From Apium graveolens (Eukaryota > Streptophyta > Magnoliopsida > Apiales > Apiaceae), in NCBI RefSeq assembly GCF_009905375.1, contig NC_133653.1, positions 83,278,911-83,342,910 of the forward strand: a stretch of DNA of 64,000 nucleotides, read 5' to 3'. Below are positions 1 through 11,039 of this stretch, piece after piece. A program made the position numbers and the translations under genes. The notes beneath the pieces were generated by a model, which worked only from the letters and a program-made list of their open reading frames with translations, searched no databases and was not told the origin of the DNA. The first letter of the stretch is position 1. Each line of letters begins with the position of its first letter.

Positions 1-3000
1 AAAGTCTTGGTCAAAAGAAATGAACCAAGTTTGATATCTTAATGCGATGAAGTCGCAAAATATTCAGTATATATACATATATACTTTTCAAAATCTTGGA
101 AGTCCTCTTCCATACATAATATACACAGAGTTCCAGTTTATAACTGTATAAAAATATCGTTGCAAGGTGATCTCATATATCTACCCTTGTCTCAACGTTT
201 TTCTGAAAATCTTTGATATGCATAAGATAATCATTAACTAGATATAAGTTGAAAATATGAAGTTACAAGATACCCCAATATACTTATATCTTTTCCAAAT
301 ATTACTTGAACTACCACCGTTCAAGTTATAATCAGTTCAAAAGTTCATCACATAGATGAGACTACAAGACAAGATTTGAATAGATTCAATCTTTGAATAT
401 CATTATAAATAATGAAGTTACGAGATACTTCATTAAATCCCGATATATATATACACCTATATATATACATTTTATACACTCCTTGAAAACCTCTGTTATG
501 AAAATTATAAACAGAGTTGCAATATCCAATGAATTTGGAAAGGAGAAAACCTTGGCATAAACCTGATATCTTGCTGATCAGGCAAAGATACCAATAAGTA
601 ACCTTTTCTACTAGTAGATGGACGAATTCCCCACTGGTCATCACCCTGGCCGCAATAGGACCTTATGCTGGACTGCCACTCAGCCACTTACGCATTTGAT
701 GGACTCCCACTGAGCCACTTACACTTTCATGGACGCCCATTGAGCCCATGTTGCTTATGCCGACTCAAATAGATGAACTTACTTCCCGAACGATGGGCAA
801 GTAATCAAGATGTTTTCTCAAAACAGCAACCTCGTTGCGAATGTAAAATACACCACTGAGCCGGATCCCTCAAGTTTTGAATGAGTATTTAAATCCCCTT
901 TAAAAGGAAGATCTTAAATATAAAAATGAGTTTTGGGATCCGCTCTAACTTTTAAAAATCATTTTGAAGACTCGAAAACACTTTAAAGAGTGTTTGGAGT
1001 AATGCTGATTTAATGAAATAAATCAGTCCCAATATATTAGAAAATATCTGAATATTATTATTTAAATAATATTCCCATAAAGAATAATCTTTATAAAAAT
1101 AATTGAAGTAGAAGTTTTAAAACTTATACTTGAAATGAGTATTAAATAACCAAAGATATACTTATACGAAAGTACTATCTTTATTTGAATAATCAAAGAT
1201 AAGTTTGATTATCGAAACATTATTCTTTAATAAAATAAAGAATATTATTAAATAATAAGCGGAGTCATAATATCTCGAATGAATATTATAAATAATTTTC
1301 ATTAAATAAAATAACGGAGTCATACATCCTCAAATTAATATTCAATTAATAATCATTAATAATATAACTGAGTCATAAGTCCTCGAATGAATATTCGAAA
1401 TAATATTCAATAATAAATAAAAGGAGTCATAAGTCATCGGATGAATATTCGAAATAATATTCAATAATAAAATAAAGGAGTCATAAGTCCTCGGATGAAT
1501 ATTTAAAATAATATTCATTTAATAAAATAAAGAAGTCATAAGCCCTCGAATGAATATTCAAAATAATATTCATTTAATAAAATAAAGAAGTCATAAGCCC
1601 TCGAATGAATATTCGTAATAATATTCATTAAATAAAATAAAGGAGTCATAAGCCCTCGAATGAATATTCGTAATAATATTCATTAAATAAAATAAAGTTA
1701 GCGAATAAACCTTATTCGATTAATAGTTTTAAAAACTATATCAATATATATATATAAATATATATTATACTCGGGAGTCTCGCCTCCCGGTTTTAGAAAA
1801 AGTTCACCTTTTGATCCCCTATATACTAAGGGTATACGCAAATACCGCTTATCTCTAGCATAGGTATTATGCAACGAATAAGCATTTGAACCAACAGATA
1901 TATAAATCAAGAATATGAAACAGGCATGCATATATACCATATCACATGCTACAATATATCGCAAGAATTTGCTAATAACAAATATGCATTTATCACAAGA
2001 TCATGCATATACACATATACATCACAACAACAGTATAACGGGTAGAAAACTTGCCTGAGCGACTGGGGGTTACAAATGGCTCGGGATGAGTCTGGTAACC
2101 TATAAATAACATATAAGTTGGAATTAAACCGAAATCACTTGTAAATCTATACTTTAACCAAATTAGACTCTAACGCTCGCTTTGCGCTTACTGATTCTCT
2201 AAAGTCATTCGAGTACCCTCGGCTCCACCATTTTTAATAAATTAACCATTACGAGTTTTAAGGCGATTCCTTCGCGAGTGTCTTACCAACTGCCTATTAC
2301 ACTGTATATAAATGTTTCATACTCCAATTAGTCATTTAAGGTCTTTAACCTATGTTTCAAAGTAAGGCGAGGGGTAATGTTTCGTTCGCGAAACGTCGTT
2401 ACTTAAAACGGACCTTTCTCCTAAACCGTACATCGGAATCAAACGAACCACATATCAAAATGAAGCTCGTAACATGAACTATCCAAAACTGGCAATGGTC
2501 AAAACCTAGCAGGGAGTTCTCAGGTCCTAATGTTATGAACAAAAGCAGTCTAAAGTAAATCGGACATTACGACGGCTATGTTTACGCGATTTCCCAAATT
2601 TTTACCATTCCAAATCATATCAATCCAACTACCAATCAACAACAACTCAAGATACACATCAATGCTACTGATTTCAGTCATAATAAGCTCAAGGATCTCA
2701 ATCCAATCATATATTATAACATCTCCAAATTCAACTAAACTACTTAACAATTAAGCTCGAATCATGCTTATCATTCAAATTACTACTCATCCATCCAAAC
2801 CATCTCCAAACTTCAACATTCAAACTTATTACTAAAGGGTATGAAGATTTATACCATCCTTGGGAGGTGTTAAGTTGCTAGGAAGCCTTAGGGAGCCTCC
2901 TACAAGCTTGATCTTTCCAAAGAAATCAAGAACACAAAGTTAGGCTTTGAAGTTTCTAAAAGTCCGATTTAAAGAACTGTAAAAATGAGGGTCTTACCTT

Positions 3001-3804
3001 GCTTATTTGGAAGAGACTTGTGAACAAGAGTTGTAGGACATCTCAATACCTTTCCAACGAGCTATAGAACACAACATTTGAGTGAGTATTGAAGGAGATA
3101 TGGCAGTTTGAAGTTGCTGGGTTTGTTTTAGCCGAGAGCTTTCTTCTTGAAATTGGAAAGTCAACTTCTAATTTTTGTGTTTTATGATATTTGCTTGGTT
3201 GCTTCTCCTTTTTGGCCTTGGAAAATGTTTTAGCTTTTTACCATGGTAAATTTTACATGGCCCAAAATCAACCAACAAAACAAAACCCCTTGTCATGCTT
3301 ATGTCATCTTGCACATGTCATAATGCTTCCACTTGTCCACACCTTGTTGGTTTGATGACATCATCATCCCTAACCTCCTTGATTAACTCCTAATTGATTG
3401 CCTAATGACCGCTGATCTGTTATACGGTTCGCTTAACTTTCGTTTTCGTTTATCGTTTGAGGGATCATACCCGGGATCTTATTACTTAGGTTTCTTTAAC
3501 CTTTCTCAATACATTATATTCCTTTCATGATCCTCTCTTATAATCCTTGAATTTAAATCCTTTTTATTCTGTTACCTTATACTCAATTCTTTCTGTATCT
3601 GGTAGATTTTCGGGAAAAATCAAAGTGTTCGGAATTGGATTCTGACGATCTTTACATACACTTATATACCATATAGAGTACTAATAAAATCTCAGAATAT
3701 CCATAGAAGAACCCCTACCTAGTGTGGCATGAAAAGTTTTCTCATTCAGCAAAAACACTATTCATAAGGGTTTCAAAAATTTTCCAAAAATTGGGGTTAT
3801 TACA
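1..3804 (-). mobile_element. Minus-strand Tekay-type LTR, cut by window edge
   Basis: This is a long Ty3/gypsy (Tekay/Del-type chromovirus) LTR read on the minus strand. It begins, on its own strand, at 3804 with TGTAATAACCCC. It is homologous along its length to the complete LTRs at 6324, 16423, 26517, 41026 and 50713. By comparison with those, about 0.5 kb of its 3' end, including the short H3-like ORF, lies left of the window. To its right the sequence becomes the middle of a plus-strand LTR, so this copy appears to have inserted into the plus element's 5' LTR; TATTG at 3805-3809 would be the target duplication, but the other side is out of view. Whether it is a solo LTR or the 5' LTR of a complete element cannot be told. 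The many short ORFs in it are not convincing genes. Confidence 0.85.
1260..1695. repeat. 55-bp tandem repeat array inside the LTR
   Basis: About eight units with a period close to 55 bp. Each has GGAGTCATAAG, then CCTCGAATGAATATTC, then AATAATATTCATT and an AT-rich spacer. The two GAATATTC-like blocks make each unit partly palindromic. Homologous but shorter arrays lie in the other LTRs (about 8270-8490, 18365-18580, 28450-28665, 42770-42990 and 52450-52670). Confidence 0.85.
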
Positions 3805-4764
3805 TATTGCGACCAGGGTGATGACCAGTGGTGATGACCAGTAGAAAAGGTTACTTATTGGTATCTTTGTCTGATCAGCAAGATATCGGGTTTACGCCAC
3901 AATTCTTTTCCCTTCCAAAAATTTATTGGATGTTACAAACTCTGTTCATACTTTACATGACACAGGTTTTCAGGAATTTTATAAAGAAGGTATATATGTG
4001 GATATATATATATCGGAACTTAATGAAGTATATCATAACTTCATTTCCTTAAATAATACTTCAAAGATTTAATCTATTCAAATCTTGTCTTGTAGTCTCA
4101 TCTATGTGATGAACTGTTGAAAGCTCCTTATACCTTGAACAGTGGTAGTTCAAGTAGCTTTATAAATAATATAAGTATAGTGAAGTATTTGGTAACTTCA
4201 TCCCTTGTTTTTGCTTATATCCAATAAGTAATTATCTTGCACTTGATAAAGGATTCTAGTAAGTTATCCATTTAGATACTTGCATTATTGTTTACACTAT
4301 ATATTATCTTGCGAGCTGTAATGCTCACTCTTGCTTTATTTCTTCATCACACAACAACAGTTAGGAAAGATGGCCAGACTCAAGCAGACCCAGCGCAAGA
4401 GCGTGGGAAGCGCCCCGCGCCTTCCCGTTGAGATCATAGCTGCTATAGCTGCAGAGGTAGATCTATCTGTAGATCAGACCTTCTACTTTTGGGAATCAAT
4501 TATGTATAATTATAACTTGTGGCAGATAATGGCAATTAATTGTAAACTTATCAAGTAATCATTTTGGGTTGTAATAACTTTTAAATTGTGGATTCAAAGA
4601 CTTGTACTTATTTCAATTTCATCTCTGAGACTATAACGGGTTGTGGTGTGTGTTAGTGTGGGGTCACAGCATAAGGTTAATTATTATTAATTAAGTGAAG
4701 TGATATTATGGAAAGAAAGACCGTGACGACCCGGATCCCTGACCCCGGATCTGGGGGTGTTACA
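3805..4764 (+). repeat. Truncated 5' LTR of the plus Tekay element
   Basis: The last 960 bp of the plus-strand LTR, ending GGGGGTGTTACA at 4764. It starts abruptly at TATTGCGACCAGGG, a sequence found in the middle of complete LTRs (reverse complement near 42180 and 51870). The upstream LTR part was separated by the minus LTR that ends at 3804. It contains the short ORF with the H3-tail-like start (4370-4456). Confidence 0.85.
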
Positions 4765-5639
4765 GAAATGGTATCAGAGCCAAGCGTTATAAACCTCAGA
4801 GATGATGCGACGATATAATAATAAACTCACAAAGATAATAAGAACTCTTGCCAAGTTCATGGTCGGACTACTTAAAGTAGCGCTGACAGTTAAAAACCTT
4901 ACGGGAACCCTTATAAGTATCATGATAGTAACTTAGCTCATTTAATGTGTAGGCGCATGAGATAGAGGACCCTGAGATGTTCGAGCGTGAGCATGATGAG
5001 GCACTGCTAGATGTTGAGGATCAGGAGAAGCCTGAGATGGAGGATGATGAGGAGGACCCCTCAGAGGAGTCAGAGACAGAGGTCATTGCTATTTCAGATG
5101 AGGAGGACCCGGATGAGGTTCCAGTAGCTGAGGAGCGTGTCGGAGCTATGGTAGTGTACACTGGTACCCCTTTACCCACACTCCCGGTGGTCAGAGCTCC
5201 TACCCCTCCACCACTATCTTGGATCCCCTATGATGACAGCTCAGAGACCCATACTTCCGAGCCTAGGCAGACCGAGGAGGCACCCCCAGCGGCTCCGGAT
5301 TCACCACCTCTCGACCCTGCCCATAGGCAGTTTTTGTTAGCCCACGGCTATGTTCAGGATGTACTGAGGACCCGAGTGGCTGTTGCTGAGGCCCGGCTGG
5401 ATGAGGCCAAGAGGGAGTTGGATGCGGAGAGAGCGGGTAGGCGTACCCGAGCTTATGAGACTAGGGCTGCTATACCCCGATCCTTGAGGAGGGAGCTGAC
5501 GGGGATAGAGCTCACGTCCCGAGCGAGACTCAGATCACTCCAGGGGGACAGGCATGGTAGGATCTCCAGGCGGCAGGCCGACTATATCTTCTGTCATGCG
5601 ATGGAAAGGGTATGGGAGCTGACCCGCTCCGGTGTGTGA
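4370..5639 (+). CDS. Predicted spliced accessory protein, H3-tail-like N terminus
   Basis: Predicted two-exon gene, 257 aa. Exon 1 (4370-4456, 29 codons) lies in the LTR and starts MARLKQTQRKS; against mature histone H3 residues 1-17 it has 12 identities with one gap, keeping R2, K4, Q5, T6, R8, K9 and S10. It ends GAG|GTAGAT. The intron (4457-4952) spans the LTR end and the PBS. The acceptor-like TAG at 4950-4952 is followed in phase 0 by exon 2 (4953-5639). Exon 2 encodes a strongly acidic stretch, a proline-rich middle and a basic, helical C-terminal part with arginine-rich heptads. The C-terminal part is distantly similar to the ORF at 15387-16235. Splicing is inferred, not seen. If unspliced, the ORF from 4977 (first ATG, 220 aa) is the fallback. 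Function unknown; I do not recognise a described family. There is no histone fold, so this is not an H3 gene. Confidence 0.6.
4769..4782 (+). other. Primer binding site (tRNA-iMet)
   Basis: TGGTATCAGAGCCA lies four bases after the LTR end at 4764 and complements the 3' end of plant initiator tRNA-Met, the usual primer of plant LTR elements. It falls inside the predicted intron 4457-4952. Confidence 0.9.
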
Positions 5640-6040
5640 TTCAGGACTGACGATGGGATAGTCTAGTTGTCTAGTTAGTCGAGGCCTTAGTAAGAGCCAA
5701 TTTTCCGGGATAGTTGACTTGTATATAGCATCCCTTTTTCTGACTAGACAGATAGACTATTGTGTATCACTTTTGGGACAGATGGCTGTAGCACTGTTGT
5801 ACTTTTGACCAGATCAAACTATGTATTTCTCGCATTATGTATATATTTGTTTCCTTTTAGTTCAGTTCCTTAGTGACGAGATCACTGTTTTTATCATTAT
5901 TATTACTACACTTCTTATTAGAACTGTCATAATATAATAGAATTGCGAGATACATTCTCCCCATTATAGAACTGTGCAAGACACAATGTTGTGTATGATT
6001 GTGACCTAACGTTGAATTTCCCCAAATAATTATCAGTATC
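5640..6040 (+). other. Spacer between accessory ORF and gag
   Basis: About 400 bases between the accessory ORF stop and the gag ATG. Stops occur in all forward frames and no second ORF is visible. In a chromovirus this is untranslated leader, or an intron if gag is also made from a spliced RNA. Confidence 0.6.
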
Positions 6041-6323
6041 ATGCCGCCAAGAAAGATTGGAACTAGGGCGAACCCTGGATCTGAGGACCAGGGAAGCCAT
6101 AACCAGGATGATAGGAACCAGGAACACAGTGAAAAGGAAGACGAGGATTATGTTGAACAGGATGACTCCCTGTATGAAGAGGAGGAGGAAACATATGATG
6201 TTGAGGGATTTGAGGTAGAGGCTGAAGAAGGAGAAACTGAGGTTGAGCAACCAGTACCAAACCCAGGCATGGATCCCATGGGCCAGTTCATGCAACTACT
6301 AAGGCAGAACTTGGAACGTCAAC
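6041..6323 (+). pseudogene. gag: gag 5' part of plus Tekay element, interrupted
   Basis: Starts at the ATG at 6041 (MPPRK). It encodes about 94 residues: a basic start, then a long acidic Asp/Glu stretch, then hydrophobic residues (MGQFMQLLRQ) typical of chromovirus gag N termini. Reading stops being gag at 6323, where the minus-strand insertion begins. The frame is the same as at 30844, so the interruption is a clean insertion with a TCAAC target duplication. Gag would form the cytoplasmic particle; this copy cannot make a full product. Confidence 0.85.
6319..6323. repeat. Target-site duplication TCAAC (left)
   Basis: TCAAC directly precedes the LTR end TGTAACACC at 6324. It is repeated at 30843-30847 right after the outer LTR terminus ...TTATTACA. 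The two copies bracket the whole 24.5-kb three-LTR insertion, so it entered as one integration event. Confidence 0.9.
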
Positions 6324-9300
6324 TGTAACACCCCCAAATCCGGGGTCGGGGATCCGGGTTGTCACGAGTTCCATTTCCCTTAATAACACCCAATCTTAAT
6401 AATTACTCAACTACTCTGTACTGTGACCCCACAATGAACACACACACCACACGTTATAGTCTTAGAGATGAACATCCAAAAATAACCACAAGTCATTTTA
6501 TTCCAAAATTATCTGCCAATACACCTTAAAAGGTTTTCTGAATAAATTTACATTTCTTTGTCATTATTACAATTCATAAATATACATAAATCTGGTACAT
6601 TAGAAGTTGAAAGCCTAGCCTATTGGTAGCTCCTACCTCAGCTACGGCGGCATCAATGCTTCTAGAAAACTGCGGAACGTCTCCTAATCGCTTGCGAATC
6701 GGGAGCTTGGTCCTGTTCATCCTTTCTATCTGTTGTTGTGTGATGAAAGAAGAAAGCAAGGGTGAGCAGCAAGCCCACCAAAATAATATGTATAATGATT
6801 AATAGTATATGAGCCTTCTCTTAGTACTCATGAAAGTCTTGGTCAAAAGAAATGAACCAAGTTGATATCTTAATGCGATGAAGTCGCAAAATATTCAGTA
6901 TATATATATATATACATATATACTTTTCAAAATATTGGAAGTCCTCTTTCATGCATAATATACACAAAGTCCCAGTGTATAACTGTATATAAAAAAAATA
7001 TCGTTGCAAGGTGATCTCATATATCTAACCTTGTCTCAACGTTTTTCTGAAAATCTTTGTCATTCATAAGACAATTATTCATTAGATATAAGTTTAAAAG
7101 ATGAAGTTACAAGATACCCCAATATACTTATATATTTCCCAAATACTACTTGAACTACCACCGTTCAAGTTATAATTAGCTTCAAAAGTTCATCACATAG
7201 ATGAGACTATAAGACAAGATTTGAATAGATTAAATCTTTAAAATATTATCAAAATAAAATGAAGTTACGAGATACTTCATTTGATGTAAACATCATTTTG
7301 AAAACTTGACCCTGCCAACACTCAACAATCGCCCAACCGTAGCCTTTCTATCGAAGTGCTCTGGGTAGTGTTGCAGAAATTATCCAATTGGATGATGAAC
7401 TCATTACGGGAGTTTGCCGCGCCAGGAAGACCACTTACGATGATCAGTCGTAGTAGTACAACCCCACCATTTTCTACATGTAGAGGAGAACCTGTCGGAT
7501 TTACTTGTCAACCGAACACTGAACTCCTAAGGAATGGACCGCCTTAGCGGAACTTCCAGGCCATTTGGGCCAATATAATAAGGCTGGGCCGGCGCTACTC
7601 GGCCACTTACGCCACTCCTAGTTCAGATGAAATCCATGACTCTGAAACGTAAAGCTCGTCCCCACTTTCCCCAAGTAGAAACTTGTTGATACGGCTCCAC
7701 CAAGAAGTCGTATCTATTTGGAAAGGAGAACTCACCGATATTTCCCAGGCGATGCCTGTTAATGGATTAACTTGTTCCAAGAATTTTACTTCCCGAGTGT
7801 TGGGTAAGTAATCAATTCATTTATCAAAACAGCAACCTTATTGCGAATATAAAACACACCACAGAGCCGGATCCCTCAGGTTTTGAGCGAGTATTTAAAT
7901 CCCCTTCGAAAGGAGGATCTTAAATATATAAAAAATGAGTTTTGGGATCCGCTCTAACTTTTAAAAATCATTTTGAAGACTCGCAAAACATTTTTAAGAA
8001 TGTTTGGAGTGAAGCTGATTTAATGAAGTAAATCAGTCCCCAGAATATTTAGAAAATGTCTGAATATTATTATTTAAATAATATTCCCAAAAAGAATAAT
8101 CTTTATAAAATAATTGAAGTAGAAGTATTAAAACTTATACTTGAAATGAGTATTAAATAACCAAAGATATACTTATATGAAAGTACTATCTTTATTTGAA
8201 TAATCGAAAATAAGTTTGATTATTGACACCTTATTCTTTAATAAAATAAAGAATATATCTCAGCAAATAATCGGAGTCATAGATCCTCAAATGAATATTC
8301 AAAAATATTCATTAAATAATATAAACTGAGTCATAATCCCTCGAATGAATATTCAAATAATATTCAGATAATAAAATAAAAGGAGTCATAAGTCCTCGAA
8401 TGAATATTCAAAATAATATTCATTTAATATAAAGGAGTCATACGCCTTCGAATAATATTCGAAATAATATTCAATAATAAAATAAAGTTAAAGTTATCGA
8501 ATAAACCTTATTCGATTAATAGTTTTGAAAACTATGACCATATATATATATATATAAGTATATATATATATATATATATTTATATCCATATATACAAAAT
8601 CTACTCGGGATCCTCGACTCCCGGTTTTAGAAAATATTTTCACCTTTGGGTCCCTATACTAAGGGTATATGCAAATTACCGCTATCCTCTAGCATATGTA
8701 TTATCAACTGAATCAACAATTATATATGGAAAGAATACGAAACAGGCATGCATATATATATACCATAGCAGCATGCTTCAATATATTGCAACATTTGCTA
8801 ATTAACCAACATGCATCTATCGCAAGATAATGCAAATACCTATATACATCACAACAATAGTTATAACTGGTAGAAAACTTGCTTGAGCGACTGGGGGTTA
8901 CGAATGGCTCGGGACGAGTCTGGTAACCTATAAACAACAAGTAAGTTGGAATTAAACCAAAGTCACTTGTAAATCTATACTTTAACTAACTTAGACTCTA
9001 ACGCTTGTTTTGCGCTTACTGATTTTCTTAAGTCACTCGAGTACCCTCGGCTCCACCATTTTTCGTAATTTAACCTTTACGAGTTCTAAGGCGATTCCTT
9101 CGCGAGTGTCTTACCAATTGCCTAACACACTTACCATAAATGTTTCATGCATTAATTAACCCTTTTCGGTCTTTGACCTATGTTTCAAAGTAAGGCGAGG
9201 GGAAAAGTTTCGTTCGCGAAACGCCGTTACTTGAAACGGTCGTTTCTCCTAAACCGTGCATTGGAATCGAACGAACTACATATCAAAACGAAGCTCGTAA

Positions 9301-10660
9301 CACGAACTATCTAACCATGGCAATGGTCATAATCTAGCAGGGGGTTCTCGGGTCCTAATGTTATGCACAAAAACAGTCTAAAGAAAATCAGACGTTACGA
9401 CGGCTATGTTTACGCGATATCCCAATTTAAAACCGTTCAAAACCAACCCAATTCAACCTCAATCCAACATACAACCAACATCCATCCTTATCACATCATA
9501 ACAACCCCAACCAATTAAATTTTAACATTCATACTTATGCCTAAGCTTGAATTTAACTATACTACATTCTTTTAATCAAAACAACAACATTTACCACTCC
9601 AACAACATCCCAAAACTCACTAATCTCTACATACACAACCATCAAGCCTCTCATGAACTAAAATACTCATATTATGCTCTTAACATTCAATAACAAAGCT
9701 TGGTTAAGAGATTATACCTTCCTTGAAGCTTTTTAACACAACACAAGAGCTTTGAATGCCTAAAGAACCTTGATCCTTGCTTGTATAACCTTAATCTTTC
9801 ATAAAAATTCAAGAAAACTAAAGTTATTTCTTGAAGGTTACTATTCACCATCTTCTTCCTTGATTTATTGGAAGAGATGGTGAAGGAATTAGGAGTTTAA
9901 ACTTATAGCATATCCATATCTATGTACAAGGAAGCTTAGATAATTACCTTGTGATTTAACAATGCTTGGAACTTGATTTTTGATTTTTCTTCCTTTGAAA
10001 AAGATGAAAAGCCGAGAGCAATGTTTGAAGAATGAAAAATTTTGTGTTTGCTTTGATTTGTTTTGGCTAGCTAGGTTGTTTTGGTTTTGTTTTTGGTTAA
10101 TTACCCTCCTAACCTTGAACTTTGTGTGGTTTACAATCATCCAACAATTCCTTCCTTTTTTGTCATGCCTGTCACCTTGCACATGTCATAATGCTCCCAC
10201 TTGTCCACACCTTGTGGTTTGATGATGTCACAATCCCTGGCTTCTTGTACAAGCTTGTCTCTTGGTCACTTATTTGTTTTACGGTTCGCTTATCTTTCGT
10301 TCTCGTTTATCGTTTGAGGGATCATACCCGGGATCTTATTACTTAGGTTCCCTTAACCTTTCTCAATATATTATATTCCTTTTATGATCCTCTCCTATAA
10401 TCCTTTAATTTAAATCCTTTTTATCCTGTTACCTTTTTCTCAATTCTTTCCGTATCTAGTGGATTTCCGGGAAAAATCAAAGTGTTCGGAATTGGATTCT
10501 GACGATCTTTACATACACTTATATACCATATAGAGTACTAATAAAATCTCGGAATATCCATAACAGAACCCCTACATAGTGTGGCATGAAAAGTTTTCTC
10601 GTTCAGCAAAAACACTATTCATAAGGGTTTCAAAATTTCTCAAAAATTGGGGTTATTACA
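6324..10660 (-). repeat. LTR1 (outer 3' LTR) of the three-LTR element
   Basis: 4,337 bp. On its own strand it runs from TGTAATAACCCC (10660) to GGGGGTGTTACA (6324). It contains the exon-1 ORF (6637-6720) starting MNRTKLPIRKR, a short 55-bp repeat array near 8270-8490, and a TA-rich tract at 8540-8600. The polypurine tract abuts it at 10661. It carries private changes such as CTTATTGCG near 7840, where the other copies have CTTGTTGCG. Confidence 0.9.
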
Positions 10661-10675
10661 GTCTCCCCTCCTTAA
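10661..10675 (-). other. Polypurine tract, internal 1
   Basis: GTCTCCCCTCCTTAA on the plus strand (TTAAGGAGGGGAGAC on the coding strand) abuts the LTR terminus at 10660. It matches the plus element's tract at 35292-35306. Confidence 0.85.
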
Positions 10676-11039
10676 AAGGATTCCGTCCCGGAATCAAATA
10701 GAAAACAAATGGGGATACTTTCTTAGCATTACACTTTCTAACTCTCGAGTAAATTTTCCCATATTGTGGTCCTGCCACCAAACTCTGCCTAGTTTGATAA
10801 TCCTTCCCCTAAGCACTTGTTCCTTTTTACTCTATAACCCTTCCTGGTTGCTCCATATAGGTTACGTCGGGTTGCATATCTATGCGCTCATATGCCTCTA
10901 TTTATCTGGCATCTGAATTACACTTCCTTAACATTGATACGTGAAACACGTTACGAACTTGTTACATGTTCGGGGTTAGGGCTAACTCATATGCTAACTT
11001 CCCAATACGTCTTAGTATATCCCAGGGTCCAACAATTCG

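Noticed and set aside
4370..4456. A genuine histone H3 gene or retro-pseudogene
   Set aside because: Similarity is limited to about 17 residues. There is no histone fold afterwards, and the exon belongs to an LTR conserved in several copies.
8713..8940. ORF MLFIGYQTRPEPF... repeated at 18816 and 28893
   Set aside because: Repeated only because the LTR is repeated. Copy 2 is altered at its end and there is no supporting motif.
9889..10346. Overlapping small ORFs in the LTR on both strands (also near 19983-20440 and 30069-30528)
   Set aside because: They repeat with each LTR copy, overlap on opposite strands, have no domain, and fall in U3 sequence.
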